A stretch of 39,257 nucleotides of DNA from a virus, in the IMG/VR virus record IMGVR_UViG_3300025087_000186, positions 1 through 39,257 of that record; one strand, written 5' to 3'. The position numbers were made by a program, and so were the translations under genes. Shown piece after piece: positions 14,390-21,993 of this stretch (within the stretch, counting starts at the first letter, position 1; every line of letters starts with the position of its first letter). A model generated the notes under the pieces. It was not told where the DNA came from. It worked only from the letters and a program-made list of their open reading frames with translations, and did not search any database.

Positions 14390-14875
14390 ATGACCACATA
14401 TTTGAAGGAAGATTTTGTTTTTGACGAGGATCTGGTGCTTGAGGATTCGCTTGACAGTGCCGGCTCGGTTTCCGCCATTGTCGCCTCCCAGGAGGGCAAA
14501 GTGCTGGACGTTGCCAAGATTATCGACCTGGGCGACGGCCTTGTCGAGGGCTACATGATCGTGGACATTGACGCAATCGTAACCACCGCCGCCGATCTGC
14601 TGTATGAGATTTTTCTACAGGGCGCACAGTCTGCGACCTTCGCCACGGCCGGGCTTGTCCGCAACCTGGCGGCTCTTGAGCTTGGGGCGGGCGAACTGCT
14701 GACCAATGCCACCGCCACCACGGGCGACCAGGGCGCGGCCGGTGATCGGTACGTTGTTCCTTTCCGCAACGAACTGAACGGCACGGTTTATCGGTATGTC
14801 CGCGTGTATCAGGAAATTGCCAACGGCACCGGCGAGTCCATCACCTGCACCATTTGGCTGGCAAAAAAGCGGTAA
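14390..14875 (+). CDS. Capsid cement/decoration protein, Bbp16-like
   Basis: A 161-aa beta-rich protein directly after the major capsid gene. The arrangement (VLDVAKIIDLGDGLVEGYMIVDIDAIV, then GDRYVVPFRNELNGTVYRYVRVY, and a closing strand TCTIWLAKKR) matches Bbp16-type capsid cement proteins, which stabilise capsid contacts. AAGGAG precedes the ATG. Confidence 0.7.
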   Translation: MTTYLKEDFVFDEDLVLEDSLDSAGSVSAIVASQEGKVLDVAKIIDLGDGLVEGYMIVDIDAIVTTAADLLYEIFLQGAQSATFATAGLVRNLAALELGAGELLTNATATTGDQGAAGDRYVVPFRNELNGTVYRYVRVYQEIANGTGESITCTIWLAKKR

Positions 14876-14880
14876 CAAAG

Positions 14881-14916
14881 CGGCTGAGGGGCTGCCAATA
14901 GTGGCGGCCCCTGCCG
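14881..14916 (+). promoter_or_regulatory. Strong GC-rich hairpin in leader of 14932 gene
   Basis: GGGGCTGCC (14888-14896) pairs with GGCGGCCCC (14903-14911) around AATAGT, with one wobble. An outer CGGC/GCCG (14881-14884/14913-14916) extends it past a small internal loop. No T-run follows. It ends six bases before the SD of the next gene, so it may stabilise or regulate the message. Confidence 0.5.
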
Positions 14917-14931
14917 AAAACGGAGGATGAT

Positions 14932-15249
14932 ATGGCTGTAGATACTGGAATAATTAAAATTTACGACCTTTTAAATGGTGGCGAGCCGCTTACATGCCAC
15001 AGAATTGACGCCCGTTCGTTTTTGGCGCACCCGTCCGGCCGGTGGTCGGCATCGCCGAAAGCCGTTGAAAAATCGGTTGCCCCTTCATCCGGGGCCGAAA
15101 CCGGGGAGGACACCGGGGAAGAGATGCGGTTAAAGGCCATGCACTTCAAGACGCTTCAGGCCGCCGCAAAGAAAGAGGGCATACCGGGCGCTGAGAGCAT
15201 GGACAGGGCCGGTCTGGTGAATGCCATGATGGAGAAAGCGAAGGTTTAA
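14932..15249 (+). CDS. Head-region hypothetical with SAP/HeH-like tail
   Basis: A 105-aa protein. The first part (GIIKIYDLLNGGEPLTCHRIDARSFLAHPSG) resembles short phage head-region proteins. A flexible acidic stretch rich in Ser, Glu and Gly follows. The last ~35 residues (TLQAAAKKEGIPGAESMDRA then LVNAMMEK) look like a HeH/SAP-like helix-extended-helix. CGGAGGATGAT precedes the ATG. Role in the capsid or DNA contact is possible but unproven. Confidence 0.6.
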   Translation: MAVDTGIIKIYDLLNGGEPLTCHRIDARSFLAHPSGRWSASPKAVEKSVAPSSGAETGEDTGEEMRLKAMHFKTLQAAAKKEGIPGAESMDRAGLVNAMMEKAKV

Positions 15250-15254
15250 CCCTG

Positions 15255-15329
15255 TGCCGCTGGGCGGCCTGAATCGTTGTACCTCCCAACGAAGTGGCTG
15301 GCTCACCACGAGACGGCCGCCGAGCGGCA
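15255..15329 (+). ncRNA. Candidate three-way-junction leader
   Basis: Arms 15255-15269 and 15315-15329 pair over 15 positions with one G-G mismatch. Between them lie TCGTTG-CAACGA (15274-15292, 7-base loop) and GTGG-CCAC (15294-15309, 8-base loop). The layout (long closing stem and two inner hairpins just before an SD) resembles the element at 2374-2461. It may control or protect the message for the fibre-like protein. Confidence 0.5.
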
Positions 15330-15346
15330 TCTAAAAGGATAACGAG

Positions 15347-16474
15347 ATGAGCAATAAACCAATCGTAGGGGATCAGGTTATCACCGGGGATGTTTATGTG
15401 GGTGGCACAATTCACGCCCCGGCCAACGCTGGCGCCGGCAGTTTTACAACTTTGAGCGCAACCGGCACAACCACGCTAGCCGCCACTTTAACCGGAGTTT
15501 TACGCGGGGATTCCGGTGTTGTTTCGGTTGATGGAGATGTAACGGATATAGTGTCGGCAGCGACAACCGATGCAGCGGGAAAAGTGGAGCTGGCCACTAA
15601 TGCCGAAACAGTAACAGGGACCAGCACGTCTCTTGCAGTTACACCCGACGACCTGACTTTTAGGCTAGCTTCACCGCCTGCTATCGGCGGGACGGCAGCG
15701 AGCACGGTCCAACGACTCAATAAGATCATAGATGGTTCGACGGCTATCGCCACCTTATCCACCGAACAAGCTTCAGATACAGTCATCTCAAATACCGGCC
15801 AGGGCGTCAACGACATCAATCACGGCCTTCCCGCAGCGGCTGCCGGCCTTAACTTCAAGGCTGTTATCGGTGAGGCACAGGGTGCCAAATACTTCAGATT
15901 TACCAGAGCGGGAAGCGACACCATCTGTCTTGATGGAACTGGCGGAAAGACCTATGTCGGAATTGCCGCACCTACGCAGGGGGCAATTCTGGATATGCAG
16001 GCGCTGCAAATGGCTTCCACAGGGATCAAGACCGGCGCGGCCTTGGCCATCGGCGGGACAAAAACCAATGTTTACTCTGGCGCGTTTACCTTTGACGCTG
16101 CCGGCGCTGGCTATGCAAAGGCGGAGGTTGCAGCAGGGACATCGCCCGGAGCGGCCACAACTCCACAAAACAAGTATGGCGCGGTTGCTTTTGATATAGG
16201 GGCCGATGGGAACATTGATGCGGTACAATGCACCAATATCGCAACGGGCTTTGATTCGGCTGCCTTAGCTGTAGCTGATCTGCCCGCTGCCGCTGCCGGT
16301 CATGCAAGAATGGGTTATGTCACAGCGATGTCAACCGATGCCGGCGGTTTCGTGTGGGCAACAACTGAATTTGACAACGCTGATTCTACCGTAGCCTACA
16401 CCTCGTCAACGGCCTATACAAAGCCGTATGTCTGGGTTGCTACCACTATCGTCGGAACATGGGCTACTGATTAA
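15347..16474 (+). CDS. Fibre-like structural protein (head fibre candidate)
   Basis: A 375-aa Ala/Thr/Gly-rich beta protein. The start (VGDQVITGDVYVGGTIHAPA) and a segment with TDAAGKVELATNAE are typical of the shaft regions of phage fibres. A central region (DTVISNTGQGVNDINHGLPA, FRFTRAGSDTICLDG) is predicted globular. It lies among head genes, not after the tape measure, so a head fibre or decoration is more likely than a tail fibre. SD AAAGGA precedes the ATG. Confidence 0.65.
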   Translation: MSNKPIVGDQVITGDVYVGGTIHAPANAGAGSFTTLSATGTTTLAATLTGVLRGDSGVVSVDGDVTDIVSAATTDAAGKVELATNAETVTGTSTSLAVTPDDLTFRLASPPAIGGTAASTVQRLNKIIDGSTAIATLSTEQASDTVISNTGQGVNDINHGLPAAAAGLNFKAVIGEAQGAKYFRFTRAGSDTICLDGTGGKTYVGIAAPTQGAILDMQALQMASTGIKTGAALAIGGTKTNVYSGAFTFDAAGAGYAKAEVAAGTSPGAATTPQNKYGAVAFDIGADGNIDAVQCTNIATGFDSAALAVADLPAAAAGHARMGYVTAMSTDAGGFVWATTEFDNADSTVAYTSSTAYTKPYVWVATTIVGTWATD

Positions 16475-16501
16475 TTTGGTTTATAAAAAAGGAGAGGTAA
16501 C

Positions 16502-16918
16502 ATGCCCGGAACAATAACAGGGGTATCGACAAAAATACACGACCCAGAGGGAACCTTTAAGTTTTTAAAGGTGGTGTTGACATGCACGGCGGACGCCGCG
16601 GCCCACACATTCCCTGCGACGGTTGTCAATGATGTTATCACAGACAAGATTGTCGGCTTGTCCCTATATACCGTGGGTGCGTATCCGGGCACCACGGCGC
16701 CGACAGACGCCACGGATTTAACGATCACGCAGGACACCATTGATATTCTCGACGGCAAGGGCGCCGATCTGATTGATGAGACCACCACGACCATGATATG
16801 GGCCGGTAGCTCAACGGCCGATTTCCCGGTGCCGGTGGTCGGGGATCTTACGGTGAATATCACAAACAACTCGGTTGATTCGGCCATAACGTATATTGTC
16901 TTAATCTTCGGCAAGTAG
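16502..16918 (+). CDS. Structural hypothetical, 138 aa
   Basis: A beta-rich, Thr/Asp-rich protein (GTITGVSTKIHDPEGTFKFL, then AVVNDVITDKIVGLSLYTVG-like strands) in the head-gene cluster. It probably decorates the virion together with the preceding fibre-like protein. AAGGAGAGG precedes the ATG. Its stop lies at the start of a G8 run that also provides the SD of the next gene. Confidence 0.6.
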   Translation: MPGTITGVSTKIHDPEGTFKFLKVVLTCTADAAAHTFPATVVNDVITDKIVGLSLYTVGAYPGTTAPTDATDLTITQDTIDILDGKGADLIDETTTTMIWAGSSTADFPVPVVGDLTVNITNNSVDSAITYIVLIFGK

Positions 16919-16926
16919 GGGGGGGT

Positions 16927-17430
16927 ATGGCGCTTATCGTAGAAGACGGAACCGGATTAAGCACATCCGAAGCCTATATCTCAGTGGCAGACGCCTCAAC
17001 GTACTTCACGGCCAGAGGTAACACCACATGGGCGGCGATTTCGACCGATGATCTGCGTGAGGCATATTTGAGGCAAGCCACCGAATATATGACCCAGGTC
17101 TACCGGTCCAGATGGGAAGGTGTTCGGTACAGCGAGACACAGGCGCTTGACTGGCCCAGGGAAGGGGTCGTAAGGGATAGCTGGCAGGTCGATACCGATG
17201 AGGTTCCTGTTGAGGTCAAGCGGGCTTGTGCCGAACTGGCGCTCAAGGCGTCTTCTGCTGAATTATACGCAGATTTGACCCGTGGCGTTATTCGGGAAAC
17301 GGTCGGGCCGATAGCGGTCGAATATGACAAGTATAGCCCGGAACGTGTCCGGTATTCGGCCATTGACGCCATGCTTCAGCCATATCTTAAATCAGGCGGC
17401 ACGAACTCTGTCGGCCTTGTGAGGTGTTGA
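16927..17430 (+). CDS. DnaT-like head-tail adaptor candidate
   Basis: A 167-aa helical protein. It has the pattern MALIVEDGTGLSTSEAYISV, ADASTYFTARG, LREAYLRQATEYM, then QALDWPREGV and VPVEVKRACAELAL. This matches the DnaT-like (DnaT_2) phage family, found where head-tail connectors lie, so I read it as an adaptor and not as a replication protein. The SD is a G8 run (16918-16925) immediately before the start. Confidence 0.7.
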   Translation: MALIVEDGTGLSTSEAYISVADASTYFTARGNTTWAAISTDDLREAYLRQATEYMTQVYRSRWEGVRYSETQALDWPREGVVRDSWQVDTDEVPVEVKRACAELALKASSAELYADLTRGVIRETVGPIAVEYDKYSPERVRYSAIDAMLQPYLKSGGTNSVGLVRC

Positions 17431-17561
17431 TGAAAGCGTTCAGGGTGCTCACCGATCTTCTTATTATTTTTGGTCTTATCTTTTTGGTTTGCTGGGTTCT
17501 GGTGCATGCTGAACCGGACATCTGTCTCAAAGTGAAGGACTATTTAAGGAGCCTGATTTGA
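17430..17561 (+). CDS. Small single-span membrane protein, 43 aa
   Basis: A 43-aa frame whose ATG overlaps the previous stop (TGATG). It has one membrane segment (LLIIFGLIFLVCWVLV) after a short basic N-terminus, then a hydrophilic tail with one Cys. Its stop overlaps the TTG start of the DUF5675-like gene, so the two are probably co-translated. A pinholin or lysis helper is possible from context only. Confidence 0.6.
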   Translation: MKAFRVLTDLLIIFGLIFLVCWVLVHAEPDICLKVKDYLRSLI

Positions 17562-17983
17562 ACGGTTCGCTCCTACGGTTTGCTGAAAGTGACCACGGCA
17601 CAAGCGGGGTATTTGTGCTTGACGCTTTTTCTTGCATGACCATGGAGCTTCCTTGGCGTGATAATGCACCGAACCTGTCTTGCATTCCCGATGGTCAGTA
17701 TGAGTGTGTGGTGCGGCACTCTCCCAGGTTTGGCGATGTGTACCACGTGACTAATGTTGAAGGCCGTTCTTGGATTCTGTTTCATAACGGCAACTGGGCC
17801 GGGGATAGGATAAGGGGTCTGAGAACAAATTCAAACGGGTGCATTCTTGTCGGGAAGAACCATGCTTATATCAGCGGCCAGCGTGGGGTGATCCTTTCCA
17901 AGCTGACCCTTGCAGCGTTGATGGAGTTTTCGAAGGGGCATGCTTTTCCGCTGATGATTAAATCGGTTTATGGGAGGTCGTGA
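17558..17983 (+). CDS. DUF5675-like protein, possible cell-wall enzyme
   Basis: A 141-aa protein starting with TTG, supported by AAGGAG seven bases upstream. The sequence fits DUF5675: CMTMELPWRDN, CIPDGQYECVVRHSPRFG, then ILFHNGNWAGD and SNGCILVGKN. The last parts place His76 and Cys95 in an H-G-N ... S-N-G-C arrangement similar to L,D-transpeptidase-type active sites. Its neighbours are two membrane proteins. No lysozyme or amidase is recognised elsewhere, so this may be the lysis enzyme, but catalysis is not shown. Confidence 0.7.
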   Translation: MNGSLLRFAESDHGTSGVFVLDAFSCMTMELPWRDNAPNLSCIPDGQYECVVRHSPRFGDVYHVTNVEGRSWILFHNGNWAGDRIRGLRTNSNGCILVGKNHAYISGQRGVILSKLTLAALMEFSKGHAFPLMIKSVYGRS

Positions 17984-18573
17984 TGGACTTTGGTTTTCTT
18001 CTTTCAGGGCTGGGCGGGATTGTGACAGGGCTTGTCGGTCCCATTGCCAAGGGAGTGCTGGCCTACAAGCAGCAAAAGCTGGACTTTGAACATAAAGAGA
18101 AAATGGTGAAGCTGACCTCCGAGGCTGCCATTGCAGAGGTCAATGCAAATATCCGGCAGACAGAGGCTATCACCGAAGGCAATATCCGGGTTGCCGAAGT
18201 GGGTGCTCTTACAGAGGCCCTGAAAGGCGCTGATCGGCAGGTGTTCACGGTGGACTATATGAAATATCTGACCAGGTCAAAGTTTGGACAGATTGTCGCT
18301 GGGCTTGTTGCTTTTGGCTTGGCTTGTGTTGAGATTCTCCGGCAGGGAACACGGCCAGCGGTAACCATTTATTATGTAGGCATGAGCACATGGGTTACAT
18401 GGCTCGCTTATCAGGTGCTCCAGACCACTGGCGCGGCGATTACTGCTACGTTCGCACAAGAGATTTTCCGAATGAGTGTGCTGACCATTTTTTATCTTGT
18501 GATAGCGATCATTAACTTTTGGTTTGTGAACCGTGAACAAGGGCTGATTAAAAAGATTGCGGAGAAAGTATAA
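17983..18573 (+). CDS. Membrane protein, possible GTA_holin_3TM-like holin
   Basis: A 196-aa protein with a hydrophobic N-terminus (FLLSGLGGIVTGLVGPIAKG), a charged helical region (~residues 30-90: QQKLDFEHKEKMVKL) and three hydrophobic segments in the C-terminal half (IVAGLVAFGLACVEIL, ITATF region, VLTIFYLVIAIINFWFV). The layout resembles phage holins of the GTA_holin_3TM kind. It follows the DUF5675-like gene by a TGATG overlap with GGGAGGTCGTG as SD. A role in lysis is inferred from this pairing. Confidence 0.6.
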   Translation: MDFGFLLSGLGGIVTGLVGPIAKGVLAYKQQKLDFEHKEKMVKLTSEAAIAEVNANIRQTEAITEGNIRVAEVGALTEALKGADRQVFTVDYMKYLTRSKFGQIVAGLVAFGLACVEILRQGTRPAVTIYYVGMSTWVTWLAYQVLQTTGAAITATFAQEIFRMSVLTIFYLVIAIINFWFVNREQGLIKKIAEKV

Positions 18574-19700
18574 TGCCGCTGTTCATACCCAAATTTGCCG
18601 ACCTGACCGCATCCGTTGACCTTGGCCACATGGCCCGGATTACGGTGGGCGGAAAGGACACGTCCCGGTTTCTGCCGGTGGCAGTCGCATCAATTGATCG
18701 CGTAAAGAAGGATGAGTTTTTCATTGCCGTACGTGCCGACGACAAAGTAAAAATCACCGGCACCGAAAAGAAAACACTGACCGCCGATAAGACCGAGGTT
18801 GAGACTCTGGGCCGCAGGGACCGCTTTGTTCTGACCGATGATGGGCGGCTGGACTACCAAATCGACTTGCTTGAGAAGCCACTTAATCCGTGGATTGATC
18901 TAGTCATAAAATGTTCCCCTGACCTGACATTTGAGTTGCAACCAGAAGAACTCACACCGGATGAAATAGCCGATGGCTGTATGCGCGACGAAAACCGCAA
19001 GGGTGGGTATGATATCTTTTGCAGCAAGAGGAACAATGAGTACCAGACCGGCATGGTTGGCTGGCTTGAACGGGCGTGGATAGAAGTTGTAGGTACGCGG
19101 CAATGGACAACCCAAAACGTAGCGGTGAAAAACGGATCAGGCCAGTGGCGTATAGATATTCCGCTGGATGTCTATGCCGCATGGCCCAAGGATGGCGTTA
19201 CGGTCGGGCCGGTGCTTGGATACGATACCGACCCAGGCAGCACGTGGTCAACGGGGGCTACAGCCATTGTTGCCCTGGCGCAACAGACAATGCCGGTGGA
19301 CGGCAACATAACATCTATCCAATGCTGGACTACCACTAATAATGTCAGGCTTGGTATTTTTGACCACAACAGCGGTACTGGATTGCCGGACGCTTCGCGT
19401 GGATACGCAGCCGCTGGTGTGTCAAGCGGCGGCGTTGCTACTGCGAATTTTTCAGATACGCTGACATCCGGTAATCAATATTGGCCAGCCGTACAACTGG
19501 CAGCTACTGTTAGATACGCTACCGTTGCCGGTGTGTGGAACCGCAGGCAGAACGATGGCACAACAAACTGGTATGATAATTTCGTCGATAATGGGACCAG
19601 CCTTCTACTGGATAGGCGTATTGGAATTTGGGTTAATTACGATGAGGCAGCAACCGGCAACCGCCGACGCCGAACAATAATTTGTGGAGGTAGTCGATAA
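18573..19700 (+). CDS. Virion surface-type protein, 375 aa
   Basis: The first ~220 residues show a pattern I associate with phage and metagenome virion proteins: GGYDIFCSKRNNEYQTGMVG, IEVVGTRQW, WRIDIPLDVYAAWP and a GPVLGYDTDPG ending. The C-terminal ~150 residues form a second beta-rich domain (VDGNITSIQCWTTTNNVRLG, SGNQYWPAVQL) like jelly-roll carbohydrate-binding modules. A surface or receptor-contacting role is plausible. Starts by ATG overlap with the previous stop (TAATG). Confidence 0.55.
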   Translation: MPLFIPKFADLTASVDLGHMARITVGGKDTSRFLPVAVASIDRVKKDEFFIAVRADDKVKITGTEKKTLTADKTEVETLGRRDRFVLTDDGRLDYQIDLLEKPLNPWIDLVIKCSPDLTFELQPEELTPDEIADGCMRDENRKGGYDIFCSKRNNEYQTGMVGWLERAWIEVVGTRQWTTQNVAVKNGSGQWRIDIPLDVYAAWPKDGVTVGPVLGYDTDPGSTWSTGATAIVALAQQTMPVDGNITSIQCWTTTNNVRLGIFDHNSGTGLPDASRGYAAAGVSSGGVATANFSDTLTSGNQYWPAVQLAATVRYATVAGVWNRRQNDGTTNWYDNFVDNGTSLLLDRRIGIWVNYDEAATGNRRRRTIICGGSR

Positions 19701-20572
19701 TGAACCTGGCAAAAATAGACACCGCAAAAACATTTTTGATCGGCCCGGTGCTGGATGCCGATGGCGTGGCGGTTACTGGACTGTCGGCTACCGCTCTGAA
19801 GGTTATCAAAAACGGCACTCCCGGAGACCCCAATGGCTCCACAACCATGACCCACTCCTTCACCGGGCATTATGTCGTTGCGGCAAATGCGGCTGACATA
19901 TCGGCCCTTGGTGAAGTGGAGTTTGCGATCAACTCAACGACCAACGCGGCCAGCCCTGTGAAGTTTCAGGTTGTGACAGCGAATGTGTATGACACTTTTT
20001 CAAGTACCGATACCTTCGATGTCAACGTAACGAGCCAAGCAAACATCGACTTCGGAGCTTTGCAGAAAACCAGCTTGAACGCAGCGACCCCGGCGGTCAC
20101 TGTTTCCGACAAGACAGGATTCTCGCTTTCAGCCACCGGTGCCGACTTGATCCTGAAGTCCTCAACCTTCATTCAGGCGATAGTGGCGGCCATAAATGAG
20201 CTGGCCACCTACGGTCTGACGGCGATCAATACCCTGCTGGTGACCACCGGCATCAAGACGGCGACCACGGCGGCACCTACTGACATGGCCCTTGATTCAA
20301 CGGTAGCCAAAGAGGCAACCCTCACGACAGTGGCCGGATACCTTGATACAGAGATTGCGGATATCCTTTTAGACACCGGCACGACCATACCGGGGACCAT
20401 TACAGCCCTGGCCGCAACCCTGAAAGAGGTCAATCAGTCCCTGAACGGCGCGGTGGTCGAGATAGACCGGGCAAACAGCACGTTCAAGGTTTACGATACG
20501 GACGGCGTAACCCTGCTGTTCACAATCACAAAGACGACTGCCGGTAATGTCGATACGTTGACGAGGTCATAA
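19700..20572 (+). CDS. Structural hypothetical with Ig-like N-terminus and helical repeats
   Basis: A 290-aa protein. The N-terminal ~95 residues (VLDADGVAVTGLSATALKVI, HYVVAANAADISALGEVEF) form an Ig-like beta domain found in phage structural proteins. The middle is helical and Ala/Thr-rich (TFIQAIVAAINELA, TLTTVAGYLDTEIADIL). The end is a short beta hairpin (TFKVYDTDGVTLLFTITKTT). GGAGGTAGTCGATA precedes the ATG. It may link head and tail or decorate the head. Confidence 0.55.
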   Translation: MNLAKIDTAKTFLIGPVLDADGVAVTGLSATALKVIKNGTPGDPNGSTTMTHSFTGHYVVAANAADISALGEVEFAINSTTNAASPVKFQVVTANVYDTFSSTDTFDVNVTSQANIDFGALQKTSLNAATPAVTVSDKTGFSLSATGADLILKSSTFIQAIVAAINELATYGLTAINTLLVTTGIKTATTAAPTDMALDSTVAKEATLTTVAGYLDTEIADILLDTGTTIPGTITALAATLKEVNQSLNGAVVEIDRANSTFKVYDTDGVTLLFTITKTTAGNVDTLTRS

Positions 20573-21060
20573 TGACTCAAGGTCTGGACTGGTTAGAACA
20601 AGCATCGAGGGGCAAGTTTTCAACAGAGGAGACGCCCACTCCCGCGCCTTCATCGACGGCGGTCGGGACCGGCTTCTATCCCCGGATGCAGAAGACGGCG
20701 AACCGGCTCTTGATAGGCAAGGGCCAGACCGTGACCATCACGCACACCGTGGCCGGAACCTATGACCCGGCAACCGGACTTGTGAACAACTCCTTGACCA
20801 CGCAGACAGGGACCGGGGCCATACTTGATTACAGCGTACAACAAGCCGGTGTTTTTAACGCCCCTGGGTCTTTGGTGCGGGTAGGCGACAAACAGCTTCT
20901 TTTGTCGCCACTGGACACAGACGGCGCGGTTTTAACGGGTCCATCGGTTGGCGATATGGTCACGGTGGCAGCAGGGACTAAATACACCATAACGCAGATC
21001 AAAGAGGTTTCGCCTGCTGGTACGGTTGTCTTGTACGACATTAACCTTAGGGGCGTTTAA
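20572..21060 (+). CDS. Head-tail joining/head closure candidate
   Basis: A 162-aa protein whose residues ~40-162 are beta-stranded (RLLIGKGQTVTITHTVAGTY, GAILDYSVQQAGVFNAPGSL, VRVGDKQLLLSPLD), as in head-closure proteins of siphoviruses. It comes right before the HK97 gp10-like and tail-terminator genes, the usual order. TAATG overlap with the preceding gene. The first ~38 residues are Pro/Ser-rich and could be non-structured, or the real start could lie at the ATG near 20686. Confidence 0.6.
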   Translation: MTQGLDWLEQASRGKFSTEETPTPAPSSTAVGTGFYPRMQKTANRLLIGKGQTVTITHTVAGTYDPATGLVNNSLTTQTGTGAILDYSVQQAGVFNAPGSLVRVGDKQLLLSPLDTDGAVLTGPSVGDMVTVAAGTKYTITQIKEVSPAGTVVLYDINLRGV

Positions 21061-21575
21061 TGAGCTTCTCAGACGACATAAAGAAGTTTGTTGAAAAATC
21101 AAAGGGCAACGGCAACCGGGTTGTCAGAAAAACCGTCATTGATATTTCAAAATCTCTTGTTGATCGGTCTCCTGTCGGCAACCCTGAACTGTGGTTCTCT
21201 TTGGGGGCGTCATACCGATTCATGAACCTGGCCGGAACCAAACGCCTGAAACGCGGGAAGCTTGAATACCGGCGGCAACCACCGAAGGGATATTCGGGCG
21301 GTCACTTCCGGGCAAATTGGCAGCTTGGAGTCGGATCAATGCCGCAAGGCGAGGTTGAGGGCATAGACAAGAGCGGCGCGGCGACAATGGGCAAGATTCG
21401 ATCCGGAATCCCAAAAGAAGCGGCCGGAAAGGTCTATTACATTGCAAACAATGTTGAATATGGCCCGGCTCTTGAGAACGGCCATAGCAAGCAAGCGCCG
21501 CACGGGATGGTGGGACTTACAGAGATTCAGTTCCAAGGCACAATAAGAGACGCGCTTCAAGAGGTGAATAAATGA
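21060..21575 (+). CDS. Tail completion protein, HK97 gp10-like
   Basis: A 171-aa protein with the family hallmarks: N-terminal helix, then VVRKTVIDISKSLVDRSPVGNPELW, GYSGGHFRANW and a C-terminal VYYIANNVEYGPALENGHSK. HK97 gp10-family proteins act at the head-tail junction or at tail completion. It overlaps the previous stop by one base (TAATG) and the next start by four (ATGA). Confidence 0.85.
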   Translation: MSFSDDIKKFVEKSKGNGNRVVRKTVIDISKSLVDRSPVGNPELWFSLGASYRFMNLAGTKRLKRGKLEYRRQPPKGYSGGHFRANWQLGVGSMPQGEVEGIDKSGAATMGKIRSGIPKEAAGKVYYIANNVEYGPALENGHSKQAPHGMVGLTEIQFQGTIRDALQEVNK

Positions 21576-21973
21576 GCATCGTTTCGGTACGGGCGGCACT
21601 TCAGAGCAAGCTGGACGGCATGACGGCACTGGCAACGGTCTGGGAGAACGTGGACTATACCCCGGTCAATGGCACGCCCTACCAAGCCGCCTATGTGATG
21701 CCTGCCACACCTGACAACCCGACGCTCGGGGACGACTATTATCAGGAGCAGGGGATATTTCAGATCAGCCTTTTTTATCCTCTCCAGAACGGGACCGCGG
21801 CGGCAGAGGCAAGGGCACAGTTGATTCGAACAACTTTCAAACGGGGAACTTCCATGACTTCCGGGTCGGTAACGGTCCGGGTGGACAAGACCCCGGAAAT
21901 TGGAGCGGGCCGGGTAGACGGCGACAGATGGCATATACCCGTTCGTGTGCGTTGGTTTGCGGGAATAACTTAA
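21572..21973 (+). CDS. Tail terminator protein, DUF4128-like
   Basis: A 133-aa protein in the slot of the tail terminator, which ends tube growth at its defined length. It shows an N-terminal helix (VRAALQSKLDGMTALATVW), AYVMPATPDNP, QEQGIFQISLFYP and a closing VRVRWFAG, fitting the DUF4128 family. ATGA overlap with the gp10-like gene. Confidence 0.8.
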   Translation: MSIVSVRAALQSKLDGMTALATVWENVDYTPVNGTPYQAAYVMPATPDNPTLGDDYYQEQGIFQISLFYPLQNGTAAAEARAQLIRTTFKRGTSMTSGSVTVRVDKTPEIGAGRVDGDRWHIPVRVRWFAGIT

Positions 21974-21993
21974 AAAACAAAGGAGAATGAACA

